Below are positions 5,871 through 12,948 of a stretch of 17,915 bases of DNA, piece after piece. This DNA is from an uncultured Erysipelotrichaceae bacterium. Lineage in GTDB: Bacteria; Bacillota_I; Bacilli_A; RF39; UBA660. Below the pieces are notes generated by a model. It was not told the origin of the DNA, did not search any database, and saw nothing but the letters and a program-made list of their open reading frames with translations. Location of the stretch: NCBI GenBank assembly GCA_902766875.1, contig CACXFI010000007.1:1-17915 (forward strand), written 5' to 3'. Made by a program: the position numbers and the translations under genes. Every line of letters begins with the position of its first letter. Position 1 is the stretch's first letter.

Positions 5871-6635
5871 TTAATCATTAGTTTTTTTTGAATTCATAAA
5901 GAACTGATAAGAACCAAATAACGCAACCACCATAAGAATAGTAATAGCTAAAATAGACATTACACCAGTAGGTGGATTAGTTGAAGTTGTATTTCGATTA
6001 TTTCTATTAGAAGACTGACCCCCGTTAGAAGACTGACCTCCGTTAGAAGACTGACCCCCGTTAGAAGACTGACCCCCGTTAGAAGATTGACCCCCATCAG
6101 AAGATTGACCTCCATCAGAAGATTTTCCATCATCAGAAGACTTTCCATCATCAGAAGATTTTCCATCATCGGTAGTAGGGTCGTTTGCTCCACCTCTTTT
6201 AATTGTAATCATATTAGAAACCGGTTCCAACTTATGTCCTGTAGTATCACCACTAGAAGATAATACTATATCGCTTAATTTTAGCAAACATTTTTTATTA
6301 GGTTTTGCATCGTCACTAACTTTCAAGCTAAAAGTTCCCAATTGATCATTACCTTTTTTGGCATAAAAATATCCTGTATCAATTTGATTATTATTTAAAT
6401 ATTCATTATAACCACCAACAAATGATAATACAGATATACTATTATCAGATAAACTAACTGTACCTTTAAAATTTTCAACAGAATAATCTATTCCTAAAAG
6501 AAATACATCACAAGAAAAAGTACTACCAGGATACACATCACTATCGCAAGTAATTCTAAGACCTTCTGCATATATTTTACAAGGTAATAACAAACATAAA
6601 ACAAACATAATCTTAATAGCTAAACTTTTTTTCAT
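5871..6635 (-). CDS. Secreted surface protein with hexapeptide repeats and NPPTG sortase-like anchor
   Basis: This 254-residue exported protein has a signal peptide (residues 1-23, KIYA before the likely cut), a beta-rich domain of about 120 residues (24-146), a low-complexity stalk, and a cell-wall sorting-like tail. The beta domain (YPGSTFSCDVFL, GTVSLSD, GTFSLKV, LKLSDIVLSSSGD) resembles a cohesin-like immunoglobulin-type fold; that is a pattern impression. The stalk is nine hexapeptides (156-209). The tail is NPPTG (220-224), a hydrophobic segment (227-246), then KK at 250-251, as in sortase substrates, with N replacing L of LPXTG. The start at 6635 follows SD GGGAGG by five bases; an in-frame ATG at 6671 has no SD. 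It is probably wall- or membrane-displayed; the ligand is unknown. Confidence 0.8.
   Translation of the reverse strand: MKKSLAIKIMFVLCLLLPCKIYAEGLRITCDSDVYPGSTFSCDVFLLGIDYSVENFKGTVSLSDNSISVLSFVGGYNEYLNNNQIDTGYFYAKKGNDQLGTFSLKVSDDAKPNKKCLLKLSDIVLSSSGDTTGHKLEPVSNMITIKRGGANDPTTDDGKSSDDGKSSDDGKSSDGGQSSDGGQSSNGGQSSNGGQSSNGGQSSNGGQSSNRNNRNTTSTNPPTGVMSILAITILMVVALFGSYQFFMNSKKTND
6009..6170 (-). repeat. Nine 18-bp tandem repeats encoding a hydrophilic stalk
   Basis: Nine in-frame 18-base units encode DDGKSS three times, DGGQSS twice, and NGGQSS four times. Neighbouring units differ by only a few bases, so the array grew by recent duplication with graded substitution. Because the unit is a multiple of three, copy changes would alter stalk length without shifting frame. 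Confidence 0.95.
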
Positions 6636-6678
6636 AAAATCCTCCCAAATCACAAATAATACTTTTTCCATCTTACTT

Positions 6679-6690
6679 ATATGTACATAT
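6679..6690. promoter_or_regulatory. 12-bp perfect palindrome in the surface gene leader
   Basis: ATATGTACATAT is a perfect palindrome located between the likely -10 boxes and the SD of the surface protein gene. It could be an operator; a chance palindrome is possible in AT-rich DNA. Confidence 0.2.
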
Positions 6691-6697
6691 CTATTAT

Positions 6698-6740
6698 ATT
6701 ATATCAATACAATAATAACATTAATTTAAATTAATTTCAA
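6698..6740 (-). promoter_or_regulatory. Promoter region of the surface protein gene
   Basis: On the minus strand TTGAAA (6740-6735) and TATTAT (6717-6712) are 17 bases apart with an extended TG. A second extended -10, TGA-TATAAT (6706-6698), lies just downstream and may form an overlapping promoter. The leader to the ATG at 6635 is about 60-70 bases. Confidence 0.6.
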
Positions 6741-6771
6741 CATTATTATTGAATTTAACATATTTTTTACT

Positions 6772-6797
6772 AAAAAAGACTGAATTTTCATTCAGTC
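6772..6797 (-). terminator. Intrinsic terminator ending the ribosomal protein operon
   Basis: On the minus strand GACTGAAT (6797-6790) pairs perfectly with ATTCAGTC (6785-6778) around GAAA, followed by six T (6777-6772). It lies eight bases past the rplQ stop codon and closes the long operon. Confidence 0.95.
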
Positions 6798-6805
6798 CAT
6801 CATTA

Positions 6806-7147
6806 CTATACTAATTCTAGAATAACCATTAAAGCAGAATCGCCTTTTCTTTCAGTAGTCTTAATTATTCTAGTGTATCCACCATTTCTATCTTTATAAC
6901 GTAAAGCTAAATCGTCAAACACTTTTTTAACACAAGCTTCATCATTATGTAAGAAAGCTAAAGCTAATCTTCTAGATACTAAAGAACCACTCTTACCATA
7001 AGTAACCATCTTATCAAAGCATTTTCTTACTTCTTTAGCTCTAGTTTCAGTAGTAACTATTTTTTCATTTTCAATAAGTTGCTTAGTTAAAGTAGCTAAC
7101 ATACTTCTTCTATGTTTATTATCTCTTCCAAGTTTTCTATAAGCCAT
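6806..7147 (-). CDS. rplQ: 50S ribosomal protein L17
   Basis: L17 is a large-subunit protein near the exit tunnel. The 113 residues open MAYRKLGRDNKHRRSML, the family's hallmark, and keep the C-terminal GGYTRIIKTTERKGDSALM segment. It is slightly shorter than B. subtilis L17 (120 aa), the difference lying in the variable middle. It is the last gene of the operon, 14 bases after rpoA, with SD AGGAGG. Confidence 0.97.
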   Translation of the reverse strand: MAYRKLGRDNKHRRSMLATLTKQLIENEKIVTTETRAKEVRKCFDKMVTYGKSGSLVSRRLALAFLHNDEACVKKVFDDLALRYKDRNGGYTRIIKTTERKGDSALMVILELV

Positions 7148-7161
7148 TTTAATCCTCCTAA

Positions 7162-8118
7162 CTAATCTTCATTTCTAAAGCTTAGACCCATACTCTTAAC
7201 TTTATCAATTACTTCTTTCAATGATTTTTTACCTAAATTACGTATCTTCATCATTTCATTTTCACTCTTATCAACCAAATCATGAAGTGTAAGAATTCCT
7301 GCACGCTTTAAACAATTATAAGCTCTTACAGATAAATCTAAATCATCTATAGAAGTTTCTAATATCTTAACATTAGGATCTTCTGCTTTTGATGTCATCA
7401 ATCCTGTTTCATCAGCTATTTCATTCAAATCTGTTAAAATATTGAAGTGTTCAATTAATATTCTACTTCCTAAAGCTATAGCCTCTTCTGGATTAATTGA
7501 TCCATTAGTCCATACTTCAAATATTAATTTATCGTAATTGTTATTTTGACCAATACGAGCAGATTCTACTTCATAATTAATTCTTTCAATAGGAGAATAT
7601 AAACTATCAATAGGAATAGTATTTAATTTAATTTTATCACCCATCAATACTTTATTTTCTTCAGCTCTAGCATATCCACGACCATTACCAATAGTCATTT
7701 CCATATTAATACTTCCACCCTCAGCTAAAGTACAAATAACTTGATCAGGATTTAATATTTCTATATCAGCATCAGGTTCAATATCAGAAGCTTTTACTTC
7801 CCCTTCTGTATTACTAGATAATCTTAATACTTTATCATAATCATTAGAATTATTTTTAAGTACTACACTCTTTAAATTCAAAACAATAGCAGTTACATCT
7901 TCAATAACACCATCTATCTTTTGAAATTCATGTGCAACGCCATCTATTTTAACACTAGTAATAGCATCTCCTGGTAAACTAGATAACATTACTCTTCTAA
8001 GAGCATTACCTAAAGTAGTTCCAAATCCTCTCTCAAGAGGTTCTATTTCAAATTTTCCATAGTGGTCATTTTCAATATATTCTTTAACCTTATAATCTGG
8101 TTTCTCAAATTTTAACAA
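7162..8118 (-). CDS. rpoA: DNA-directed RNA polymerase subunit alpha
   Basis: RpoA nucleates RNA polymerase assembly and contacts promoter UP elements and activators. The 318 residues contain the N-terminal dimerisation domain (EPLERGFGTTLGNALRRVML near 27-46) and the C-terminal domain (LDLSVRAYNCLKRAGI near 260-275; NLGKKSL at 294-300). The start is unusual. A GTG at 8127 is in frame but overlaps the SD AAGGGAG (8133-8127), which instead sits 8 bases before a TTG at 8118. Starting at TTG gives MLKFEKPDY, which fits homologues (MIEIEKP), so I chose TTG. It follows rpsK by 20 bases. Confidence 0.95.
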   Translation of the reverse strand: MLKFEKPDYKVKEYIENDHYGKFEIEPLERGFGTTLGNALRRVMLSSLPGDAITSVKIDGVAHEFQKIDGVIEDVTAIVLNLKSVVLKNNSNDYDKVLRLSSNTEGEVKASDIEPDADIEILNPDQVICTLAEGGSINMEMTIGNGRGYARAEENKVLMGDKIKLNTIPIDSLYSPIERINYEVESARIGQNNNYDKLIFEVWTNGSINPEEAIALGSRILIEHFNILTDLNEIADETGLMTSKAEDPNVKILETSIDDLDLSVRAYNCLKRAGILTLHDLVDKSENEMMKIRNLGKKSLKEVIDKVKSMGLSFRNED

Positions 8119-8138
8119 TTTAAACACTCCCTTTCATA

Positions 8139-8528
8139 TTATCCACGACGTCTTTTTGGTGGGCGACATCCATTGTGTGGAATTGGTGTATCGTCTTCGA
8201 TACTAGTTACTTCTAACCCAACAGCTTGAAGTGAACGTATAGCTGTCTCACGGCCAGCTCCTAGTCCTTTAACTACTACTTTTACTGATTTCATTCCCAT
8301 AGCCATAGCAGCTCTACCTGCAGCTTCAGCTGACATACCAGCTGCATATGGAGTAGATTTCTTACTACCTTTAATACCAATAGTTCCAGATGAAGCCCAA
8401 CTAATAGTATTACCTTCAGGATCAGTAATAGTTACTATTGTATTATTAAAAGTTGATTGAATATGTGCAACACCAGCTGGAACATTTTTCTTAGTTTTAC
8501 GCTTTCTAGCATTATATGTTTTTCCCAT
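8139..8528 (-). CDS. rpsK: 30S ribosomal protein S11
   Basis: S11 sits on the small-subunit platform near the E site. The 129 residues include the conserved GVAHIQSTFNNTIVTITD, AAGMSAEAAGRAAM, and C-terminal PIPHNGCRPPKRRRG. The length is normal. SD GAGGAGGT lies six bases before ATG, and the gene follows rpsM by 15 bases. Confidence 0.98.
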   Translation of the reverse strand: MGKTYNARKRKTKKNVPAGVAHIQSTFNNTIVTITDPEGNTISWASSGTIGIKGSKKSTPYAAGMSAEAAGRAAMAMGMKSVKVVVKGLGAGRETAIRSLQAVGLEVTSIEDDTPIPHNGCRPPKRRRG

Positions 8529-8543
8529 AAACTGACCTCCTCA

Positions 8544-8912
8544 TTAATTTTTCTTCTTATTAGCAACAACTTTACCTTTACCCTTACGAGTATGAGCATT
8601 TCTATTAGTTCTTTGTCCTCTAACAGGTAAATTCTTTTTATGTCTAGTTCCTTGATATGAACCAATTTCCATCTTAGTCTTAATATTCATATTAACTTCA
8701 CGACGAAGTTCACCCTCTATTAAGTACTTATCAAGTTCAGTACGAATCTTTGCTAATTCATCTTCTGTTAAATCTTTAGCTTTCTTATTTACATCAACCT
8801 TAGCATCTTTTAATATAGTTTTAGCTAATTGTCTACCAACACCATAAATATAAGTTAAAGATATTTCAATTCTTTTATCATTTGGTATATCAATACCCTT
8901 AATACGTGCCAT
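8544..8912 (-). CDS. rpsM: 30S ribosomal protein S13
   Basis: S13 is a head protein that contacts the P-site tRNA and the large subunit. The 122 residues start MARIKGIDIPNDKRIEISLTY and keep the YQGTRHKKNLPVRGQRT segment, ending in a lysine-rich tail. SD AGGAGG is well placed. It comes 15 bases after the rpmJ reading frame. Confidence 0.98.
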   Translation of the reverse strand: MARIKGIDIPNDKRIEISLTYIYGVGRQLAKTILKDAKVDVNKKAKDLTEDELAKIRTELDKYLIEGELRREVNMNIKTKMEIGSYQGTRHKKNLPVRGQRTNRNAHTRKGKGKVVANKKKN

Positions 8913-8927
8913 ATATTTCCTCCTATA

Positions 8928-9041
8928 TTAACCTTGTCTTTGTTTGTGTTTTGGGTTACCACAAATTACCATAACTTATCCATTACGTTTAATTACTTTA
9001 CATTTACCACACATTGGTTTAACTGACGCTCTTACTTTCAT
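8928..9041 (-). pseudogene. rpmJ: Ribosomal protein L36 gene interrupted by an in-frame TAA
   Basis: The 37-codon reading frame begins MKVRASVKPMCGKCKVIKRN and resumes VMVICGNPKHKQRQG, so it is L36 in its usual place between infA and rpsM. Codon 22 (8978-8976) is TAA where homologues have Lys, one base away from AAA. The product would be 21 residues, keeping zinc ligands Cys11 and Cys14 but losing Cys27 and His32. SD AGGAGGG, start codon, terminal stop and spacing are all intact, with no frameshift. Options are a recent nonsense mutation, a sequencing or assembly error, or readthrough. L36 is dispensable in E. coli, so loss could be tolerated, or a second rpmJ may exist elsewhere. Confidence 0.88.
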
Positions 9042-9052
9042 GAGTATCCCTC

Positions 9053-9271
9053 CTATTTCTTATTATAAACTATACGCCCATGTGTTAAGTCATAAGGTGA
9101 CAATTCTAAAACTACTGTATCACCTGGTAAAATACGTATATTATTTACGCGCATTTTACCAGAAACATGAGCTTCTACAATATGTCCACCATCTAATTCT
9201 ACTCTAAATTTTCCTCCTGGTAAAATTTCTAGAACCTTACCATTAGCTTCAATAATATCATTTTTACTCAT
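9053..9271 (-). CDS. infA: Translation initiation factor IF-1
   Basis: IF-1 occupies the 30S A site during initiation. The 72 residues form one OB fold with family signatures FRVELDGGHIVEAHVSGKMR and IRILPGDTVVLELSPYDLTHGRI. The start at 9271 gives MSKNDIIE, matching homologues; an in-frame ATG at 9280 abuts the SD GGGAG and is unlikely. The gene overlaps the map stop by 8 bases, indicating coupling. Confidence 0.97.
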   Translation of the reverse strand: MSKNDIIEANGKVLEILPGGKFRVELDGGHIVEAHVSGKMRVNNIRILPGDTVVLELSPYDLTHGRIVYNKK

Positions 9272-10025
9272 TCCTATCATCTCCCGTTAGTATTTCATAA
9301 CCATCTTTTGTAACTACAACAGTATGTTCAAAATGAGCTGATGGTTTTCTGTCACCTGTCACAATTGTCCAATCATTATCTAACATAAATACCTTTTCAG
9401 TACCATAATTTAACATTGGTTCAACCGCTATAACCATACCCTCTTTTAGTACAGGACCAGTACCCTTTTCACCAAAATTAGGAATATCAGGACTCTCATG
9501 CATACTAGAACCTATACCATGTCCACATAATTCTCTAACTACTCCAAGCTTATGTTTTTTCGCATAATTCTCTATAGCATATCCAATATCACCAATTCTA
9601 TTTCCAGGTTTAACCTGATCAAGTCCTATATAAAGAGCTTTTTCAGTATATTCTAATAAATATTGTTTATCTTCTGATATCTTACCTACAGCAAAAGTTT
9701 TACTAGCATCAGCATGATACCCTTTATAGCAAGCTACAACATCAATATCAATAATATCTCCTTCTTTAAGCTTCCTCTTCTTAGAAGGAATGCCATGTAC
9801 TACTTCATCATTAATAGATGTACATATACTAGCAGGAAATCCTTGATATCCTAAGCAAGAAGGTATAGCTCCCCTACCTCTAATATAATCTTCTGCTATT
9901 TTATCTAAATCATATGTAGTAATACCTGGTTTAATATTTTCACCTACTAATTTAATAGTTTCATAAACAATATTACCAGCTATTTTCATAAGAGATATTT
10001 CATAATCACTTTTAATACTAATCAT
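9264..10025 (-). CDS. map: Methionine aminopeptidase, type I
   Basis: Removes the initiator methionine from new proteins after deformylation. The 253-residue protein carries all expected metal and catalytic residues: Asp95 in DIIDIDV, Asp106 in YHADASKTF, His169 in CGHGIG, Glu202 in AVEPML, Glu233 in HFEHTV, and the substrate-side His77 in VVHGIP. There is no N-terminal zinc finger or SH3 linker extension. It overlaps adk upstream and infA downstream by 8 bases each, with its SD AAGGAG inside the end of adk, so translation is probably coupled. Confidence 0.97.
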   Translation of the reverse strand: MISIKSDYEISLMKIAGNIVYETIKLVGENIKPGITTYDLDKIAEDYIRGRGAIPSCLGYQGFPASICTSINDEVVHGIPSKKRKLKEGDIIDIDVVACYKGYHADASKTFAVGKISEDKQYLLEYTEKALYIGLDQVKPGNRIGDIGYAIENYAKKHKLGVVRELCGHGIGSSMHESPDIPNFGEKGTGPVLKEGMVIAVEPMLNYGTEKVFMLDNDWTIVTGDRKPSAHFEHTVVVTKDGYEILTGDDRNE

Positions 10026-10671
10026 TAATTATCTCCTTAATTTCTTCAAAAATATCTTCAGGTGTCTTATCTTTATCAACATTAATTTTCTTTAAAACAC
10101 CCTTATCTTCATAATATTTTAATAATGGACCTGCTTTTTCTAGATAAGTATCAAATCTATTAACAAAAGTTTCTTCATTATCATCACTTCTTGTTTTTAA
10201 TTCATTACCACATCTATCACAAATACCATCTACTTTAGGCCTTACTGCCATTAAGTTATATGAACTACCACAACTAGGACATACAACTCTACTAACAGTT
10301 CTTTCTAAAGCCAAATCTCTATCAATATCCATAAATACTACTACACCTAAATCTCTATTTAATTCTTTAAGTAAACTATCATAAGATTTAGCTTGTTCAA
10401 TATTTCTAGGATATCCATCTAAGATATATCCATTAGCACAATCATCAGAATTAATCTTATTTTTAATTAACTCTATCATTATATCATCACTAATTAACAT
10501 ACCTTTATCCATTTTTTCTTTCAAATCTTTACCTAAATCAGTTCCTTTACTAACTTCATCTCTAAGTAAATCACCAGTGCTTATATGAGGAATATTATAT
10601 TCTGAACTAACTAACTTAGATTGAGTCCCCTTACCAGCTCCAGGAGGAGCTATAAATATAATATTCTTCAC
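10018..10671 (-). CDS. adk: Adenylate kinase, zinc-binding long form
   Basis: Interconverts ATP plus AMP with two ADP. The 217-residue enzyme has the P-loop PPGAGKGT (9-16), with Ala8 where homologues usually have Gly, an AMP-site DGYPR (85-89), and a LID domain with four cysteines (131, 134, 151, 154) that should bind structural zinc, as in Gram-positive adenylate kinases. The start codon is GTG, its G shared with the secY stop TAG, and the SD GAGGTG lies within the last codons of secY. Placement between secY and map is the standard Bacillus order. Confidence 0.97.
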   Translation of the reverse strand: MKNIIFIAPPGAGKGTQSKLVSSEYNIPHISTGDLLRDEVSKGTDLGKDLKEKMDKGMLISDDIMIELIKNKINSDDCANGYILDGYPRNIEQAKSYDSLLKELNRDLGVVVFMDIDRDLALERTVSRVVCPSCGSSYNLMAVRPKVDGICDRCGNELKTRSDDNEETFVNRFDTYLEKAGPLLKYYEDKGVLKKINVDKDKTPEDIFEEIKEIIND

Positions 10672-11933
10672 TATCTAACACCTCTATAATTTCTATTAAT
10701 TAAACTACTCTCCAACTGTTTATAAGTTTCAAGAGCAACTCCAACTATGATTAATAATCCAGTACCACCAATACTAACACTAGTAGGTAGTCCTAAATCA
10801 ATAAAACTACTAAATACAATAGGAAGTCCAGCTATAACAGCTATAAATATAGATCCTATTAAAGTAATTCTACCTAATATTGTTTTAATATAACTTTCAG
10901 TTTCTCTACCAGGTCTTATACCAGGTATATATCCACCATTTCTAGCTAAATTTTTAGCTAATTCTTTAGGATTAATCTGTAAGAATGTATAAAGAAAACT
11001 AAATAAGAATATTAATACCATATATAAAGCAAATCCTGTAGGAGTAGTATAATTTATATACTTAGTAACAAATACAGCAAATTTATTTTCACTATCTAAA
11101 ATACCTGCTATAAATGTTGGTATTGTAAATACAACTGATGCAAATATTACTGGCATAACATTAGCTGTATTTAATTTAAATGGGATATAATTTTGTTTCT
11201 TACCATAAGCACTACTAGTTTGATTAGAATATTGTATTGGAACTCTTCTTTCAGATTCTTGAATATATATTATACCTACTACTAATCCTATATAAGCAAG
11301 TACAAATATAATAAATCCAACAATACCTACAAATAATGAAGAAGTACCATTAACTATTAATGCCTTAAATGTATCAATAAACATTCCAGGTACAGTAGAT
11401 ATAATACCAGCCATAATTATCAAAGATAATCCATTACCAATACCTTTCTCTGTCATTTGATCACCTAACCATAATAACAAAGCAGTACCAGCTGTAAGCA
11501 TAATAGATACTCTTAAATAATCAATAGCAGTACCATCTTTAACAAAAGCAAATGCAAGTCCAAAACCTTGAACAAATGCTAAGAATATACCTAAATATCT
11601 ATTTATTTGATTAATCTTTTGTCTACCTGCAGCTCCTTGCTCCTTTAATTCTGTAAAATATGGAATTATATCCATTTGTAACAAACTAGTAACAATTGAT
11701 GCAGATATATAAGGCATAACACCTAGTGCAAATATACTAAATCTCTTTAAAGCACCACCAGCAATAGTATTATATAAATCCCATAATCCTAAATCTGATA
11801 CTGCATTTTGCGTACCAGGTACCGGAATAGTAATACCTACAGCAAATATTAAAAGTCCAAATAAAGTAAACCATATCCTACCTCTAATATCTTTATTCTT
11901 AGGATTTGCTAGTAGCTTAAGTGTTTTAAACAT
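10671..11933 (-). CDS. secY: Protein translocase subunit SecY
   Basis: SecY is the channel of the Sec translocon in the membrane. The 420 residues have the ten-helix layout. The plug region is RFSIFALGVMPYISASI (64-80), the C4 loop is ESERRVPIQY (226-235), the C5 loop is GGYIPGIRPGRET (333-345), and the final helix is TGLLIIVGVALET. The SD AGAGGTG lies inside the last codons of rplO, seven bases before ATG. It is required for export of the lipoprotein and NPPTG surface protein seen in this window, though no direct link is implied. Confidence 0.98.
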   Translation of the reverse strand: MFKTLKLLANPKNKDIRGRIWFTLFGLLIFAVGITIPVPGTQNAVSDLGLWDLYNTIAGGALKRFSIFALGVMPYISASIVTSLLQMDIIPYFTELKEQGAAGRQKINQINRYLGIFLAFVQGFGLAFAFVKDGTAIDYLRVSIMLTAGTALLLWLGDQMTEKGIGNGLSLIIMAGIISTVPGMFIDTFKALIVNGTSSLFVGIVGFIIFVLAYIGLVVGIIYIQESERRVPIQYSNQTSSAYGKKQNYIPFKLNTANVMPVIFASVVFTIPTFIAGILDSENKFAVFVTKYINYTTPTGFALYMVLIFLFSFLYTFLQINPKELAKNLARNGGYIPGIRPGRETESYIKTILGRITLIGSIFIAVIAGLPIVFSSFIDLGLPTSVSIGGTGLLIIVGVALETYKQLESSLINRNYRGVR

Positions 11934-11934
11934 C

Positions 11935-12369
11935 TTAAATCACCTCTACTATTCCACCATTTTTTTCAATCTTTTCTTTAGCAGTTAAAGAAAACTTATT
12001 AGCTTTAACAGTAAGCTTCTTAGTAAGCTCACCATTACCTAAAACTTTTATTCCATCTAATTCTTTAGTAACTAATCCAGATTCAATTAATAATTCTGGA
12101 GTTACAACAGTATTATCGTCAAATTTATTTAAATCACTAACATTTACTGTAGCATATACAGTACGGAAATTATAATTGTTAAATCCTCTTTTTGATAATC
12201 TTCTAAATAAAGGTAATTGTCCACCTTCAAAGCCAACTCTTACTCCACCACCACTACGTGCATTTTGTCCTTTATGACCTTTACCAGCAGTTTTACCATT
12301 ACCACTACCTGGACCACGTCCAACTCTCTTACGAACTGCAGTAGATTTTTCTAATTCATGTAATTTCAT
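11935..12369 (-). CDS. rplO: 50S ribosomal protein L15
   Basis: L15 helps late large-subunit assembly. The 144 residues open MKLHELEKSTAVRKRVGRGP and contain the glycine-rich GSGNGKTAGKGHKGQNARSG and GFEGGQLPLFRRL segments. Its ATG overlaps the rpsE stop as TAATG, with GAGGAG 11 bases upstream or AGAGGA closer. rpmD, which normally lies between these two genes, is absent. secY follows after a single base. Confidence 0.98.
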   Translation of the reverse strand: MKLHELEKSTAVRKRVGRGPGSGNGKTAGKGHKGQNARSGGGVRVGFEGGQLPLFRRLSKRGFNNYNFRTVYATVNVSDLNKFDDNTVVTPELLIESGLVTKELDGIKVLGNGELTKKLTVKANKFSLTAKEKIEKNGGIVEVI

Positions 12370-12935
12370 TATCCTCTAATCTCCTCTACTGTTTTTCCTC
12401 TTAATGCTGCAACATGTTCAGGACTCTTTTGAGCTTTTAAAGCATTTAGAGTAGCTCTAGCCATGTTAATCTTAGTACTAGAACCTAAACTCTTAGAAAG
12501 TACATCCTTAACACCAGCTAACTCTAATACGTCTCTAACTGGTCCTCCAGCCTTAACTCCAGTACCTTCTGTAGCAGGCTTTAACATAACCCTAACAGCT
12601 CCCTCTTTCATAACAACATCATGAGATATAGTACGATTATCAATTAAATCTATTTTAACAACATTCTTAGTAGCAGCTTGAGTAGCTTTCTTAACAGCAT
12701 CTGGCATTTCTTTAGCTTTACCAATACCCAAACCAACTTTTCCTTTTCTGTCTCCAACTACAACAGTAGCAGAGAAACGCATTTGACGACCACCTTTTAC
12801 AACCTTAGTAACACGATTAATATCGATAACTTTCTCTTCTAGAGTCTTAACAGGTCTAGTATTATTTCTACGAGGTCTACGATTATTATTATCTTTATTA
12901 TTCTTACGTGGTTGTTCCTTAACGTTTTCGTTCAT
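12369..12935 (-). CDS. rpsE: 30S ribosomal protein S5
   Basis: S5 supports decoding fidelity at the mRNA entry channel. The core (INRVTKVVKGGRQMRFSATVVVGD, then GKVGLGIGKAKEMPDAVKKA, and the C-terminal GGPVRDVLELAGVKDVLSKS) is standard. Ahead of it lies an extension of about 30 residues rich in Asn, Arg and Lys (for example NNKDNNNRRPRRNN), likely disordered and RNA-contacting. The total of 188 aa is longer than the approximately 166 aa of B. subtilis. SD AAGGAGG supports the long start. Confidence 0.97.
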   Translation of the reverse strand: MNENVKEQPRKNNKDNNNRRPRRNNTRPVKTLEEKVIDINRVTKVVKGGRQMRFSATVVVGDRKGKVGLGIGKAKEMPDAVKKATQAATKNVVKIDLIDNRTISHDVVMKEGAVRVMLKPATEGTGVKAGGPVRDVLELAGVKDVLSKSLGSSTKINMARATLNALKAQKSPEHVAALRGKTVEEIRG

Positions 12936-12948
12936 AGTTTCCTCCTTA

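Noticed and set aside
6009..6170. Possible CRISPR-like array
   Set aside because: Units are contiguous with no spacers and stay in frame within a coding region, so this is a coding tandem repeat.
5960..6193. Second minus-strand frame with LLM/LLT-rich repeats
   Set aside because: It is the shifted frame of the surface protein's tandem repeats, has no SD, and looks periodic only because the DNA repeat is.
8435..8665. Minus-strand ORF in a second frame across rpsM/rpsK
   Set aside because: It overlaps two conserved ribosomal genes with no homology of its own.
8976..8978. TAA reassigned to an amino acid, explaining rpmJ
   Set aside because: TAA ends 26 genes in this window, and no suppressor-like anticodon is present among the five tRNAs here.
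8944..9207. Plus-strand ORF opposite rpmJ and infA
   Set aside because: It has no SD and is antisense to well-identified genes; composition is the mirror of their codons.
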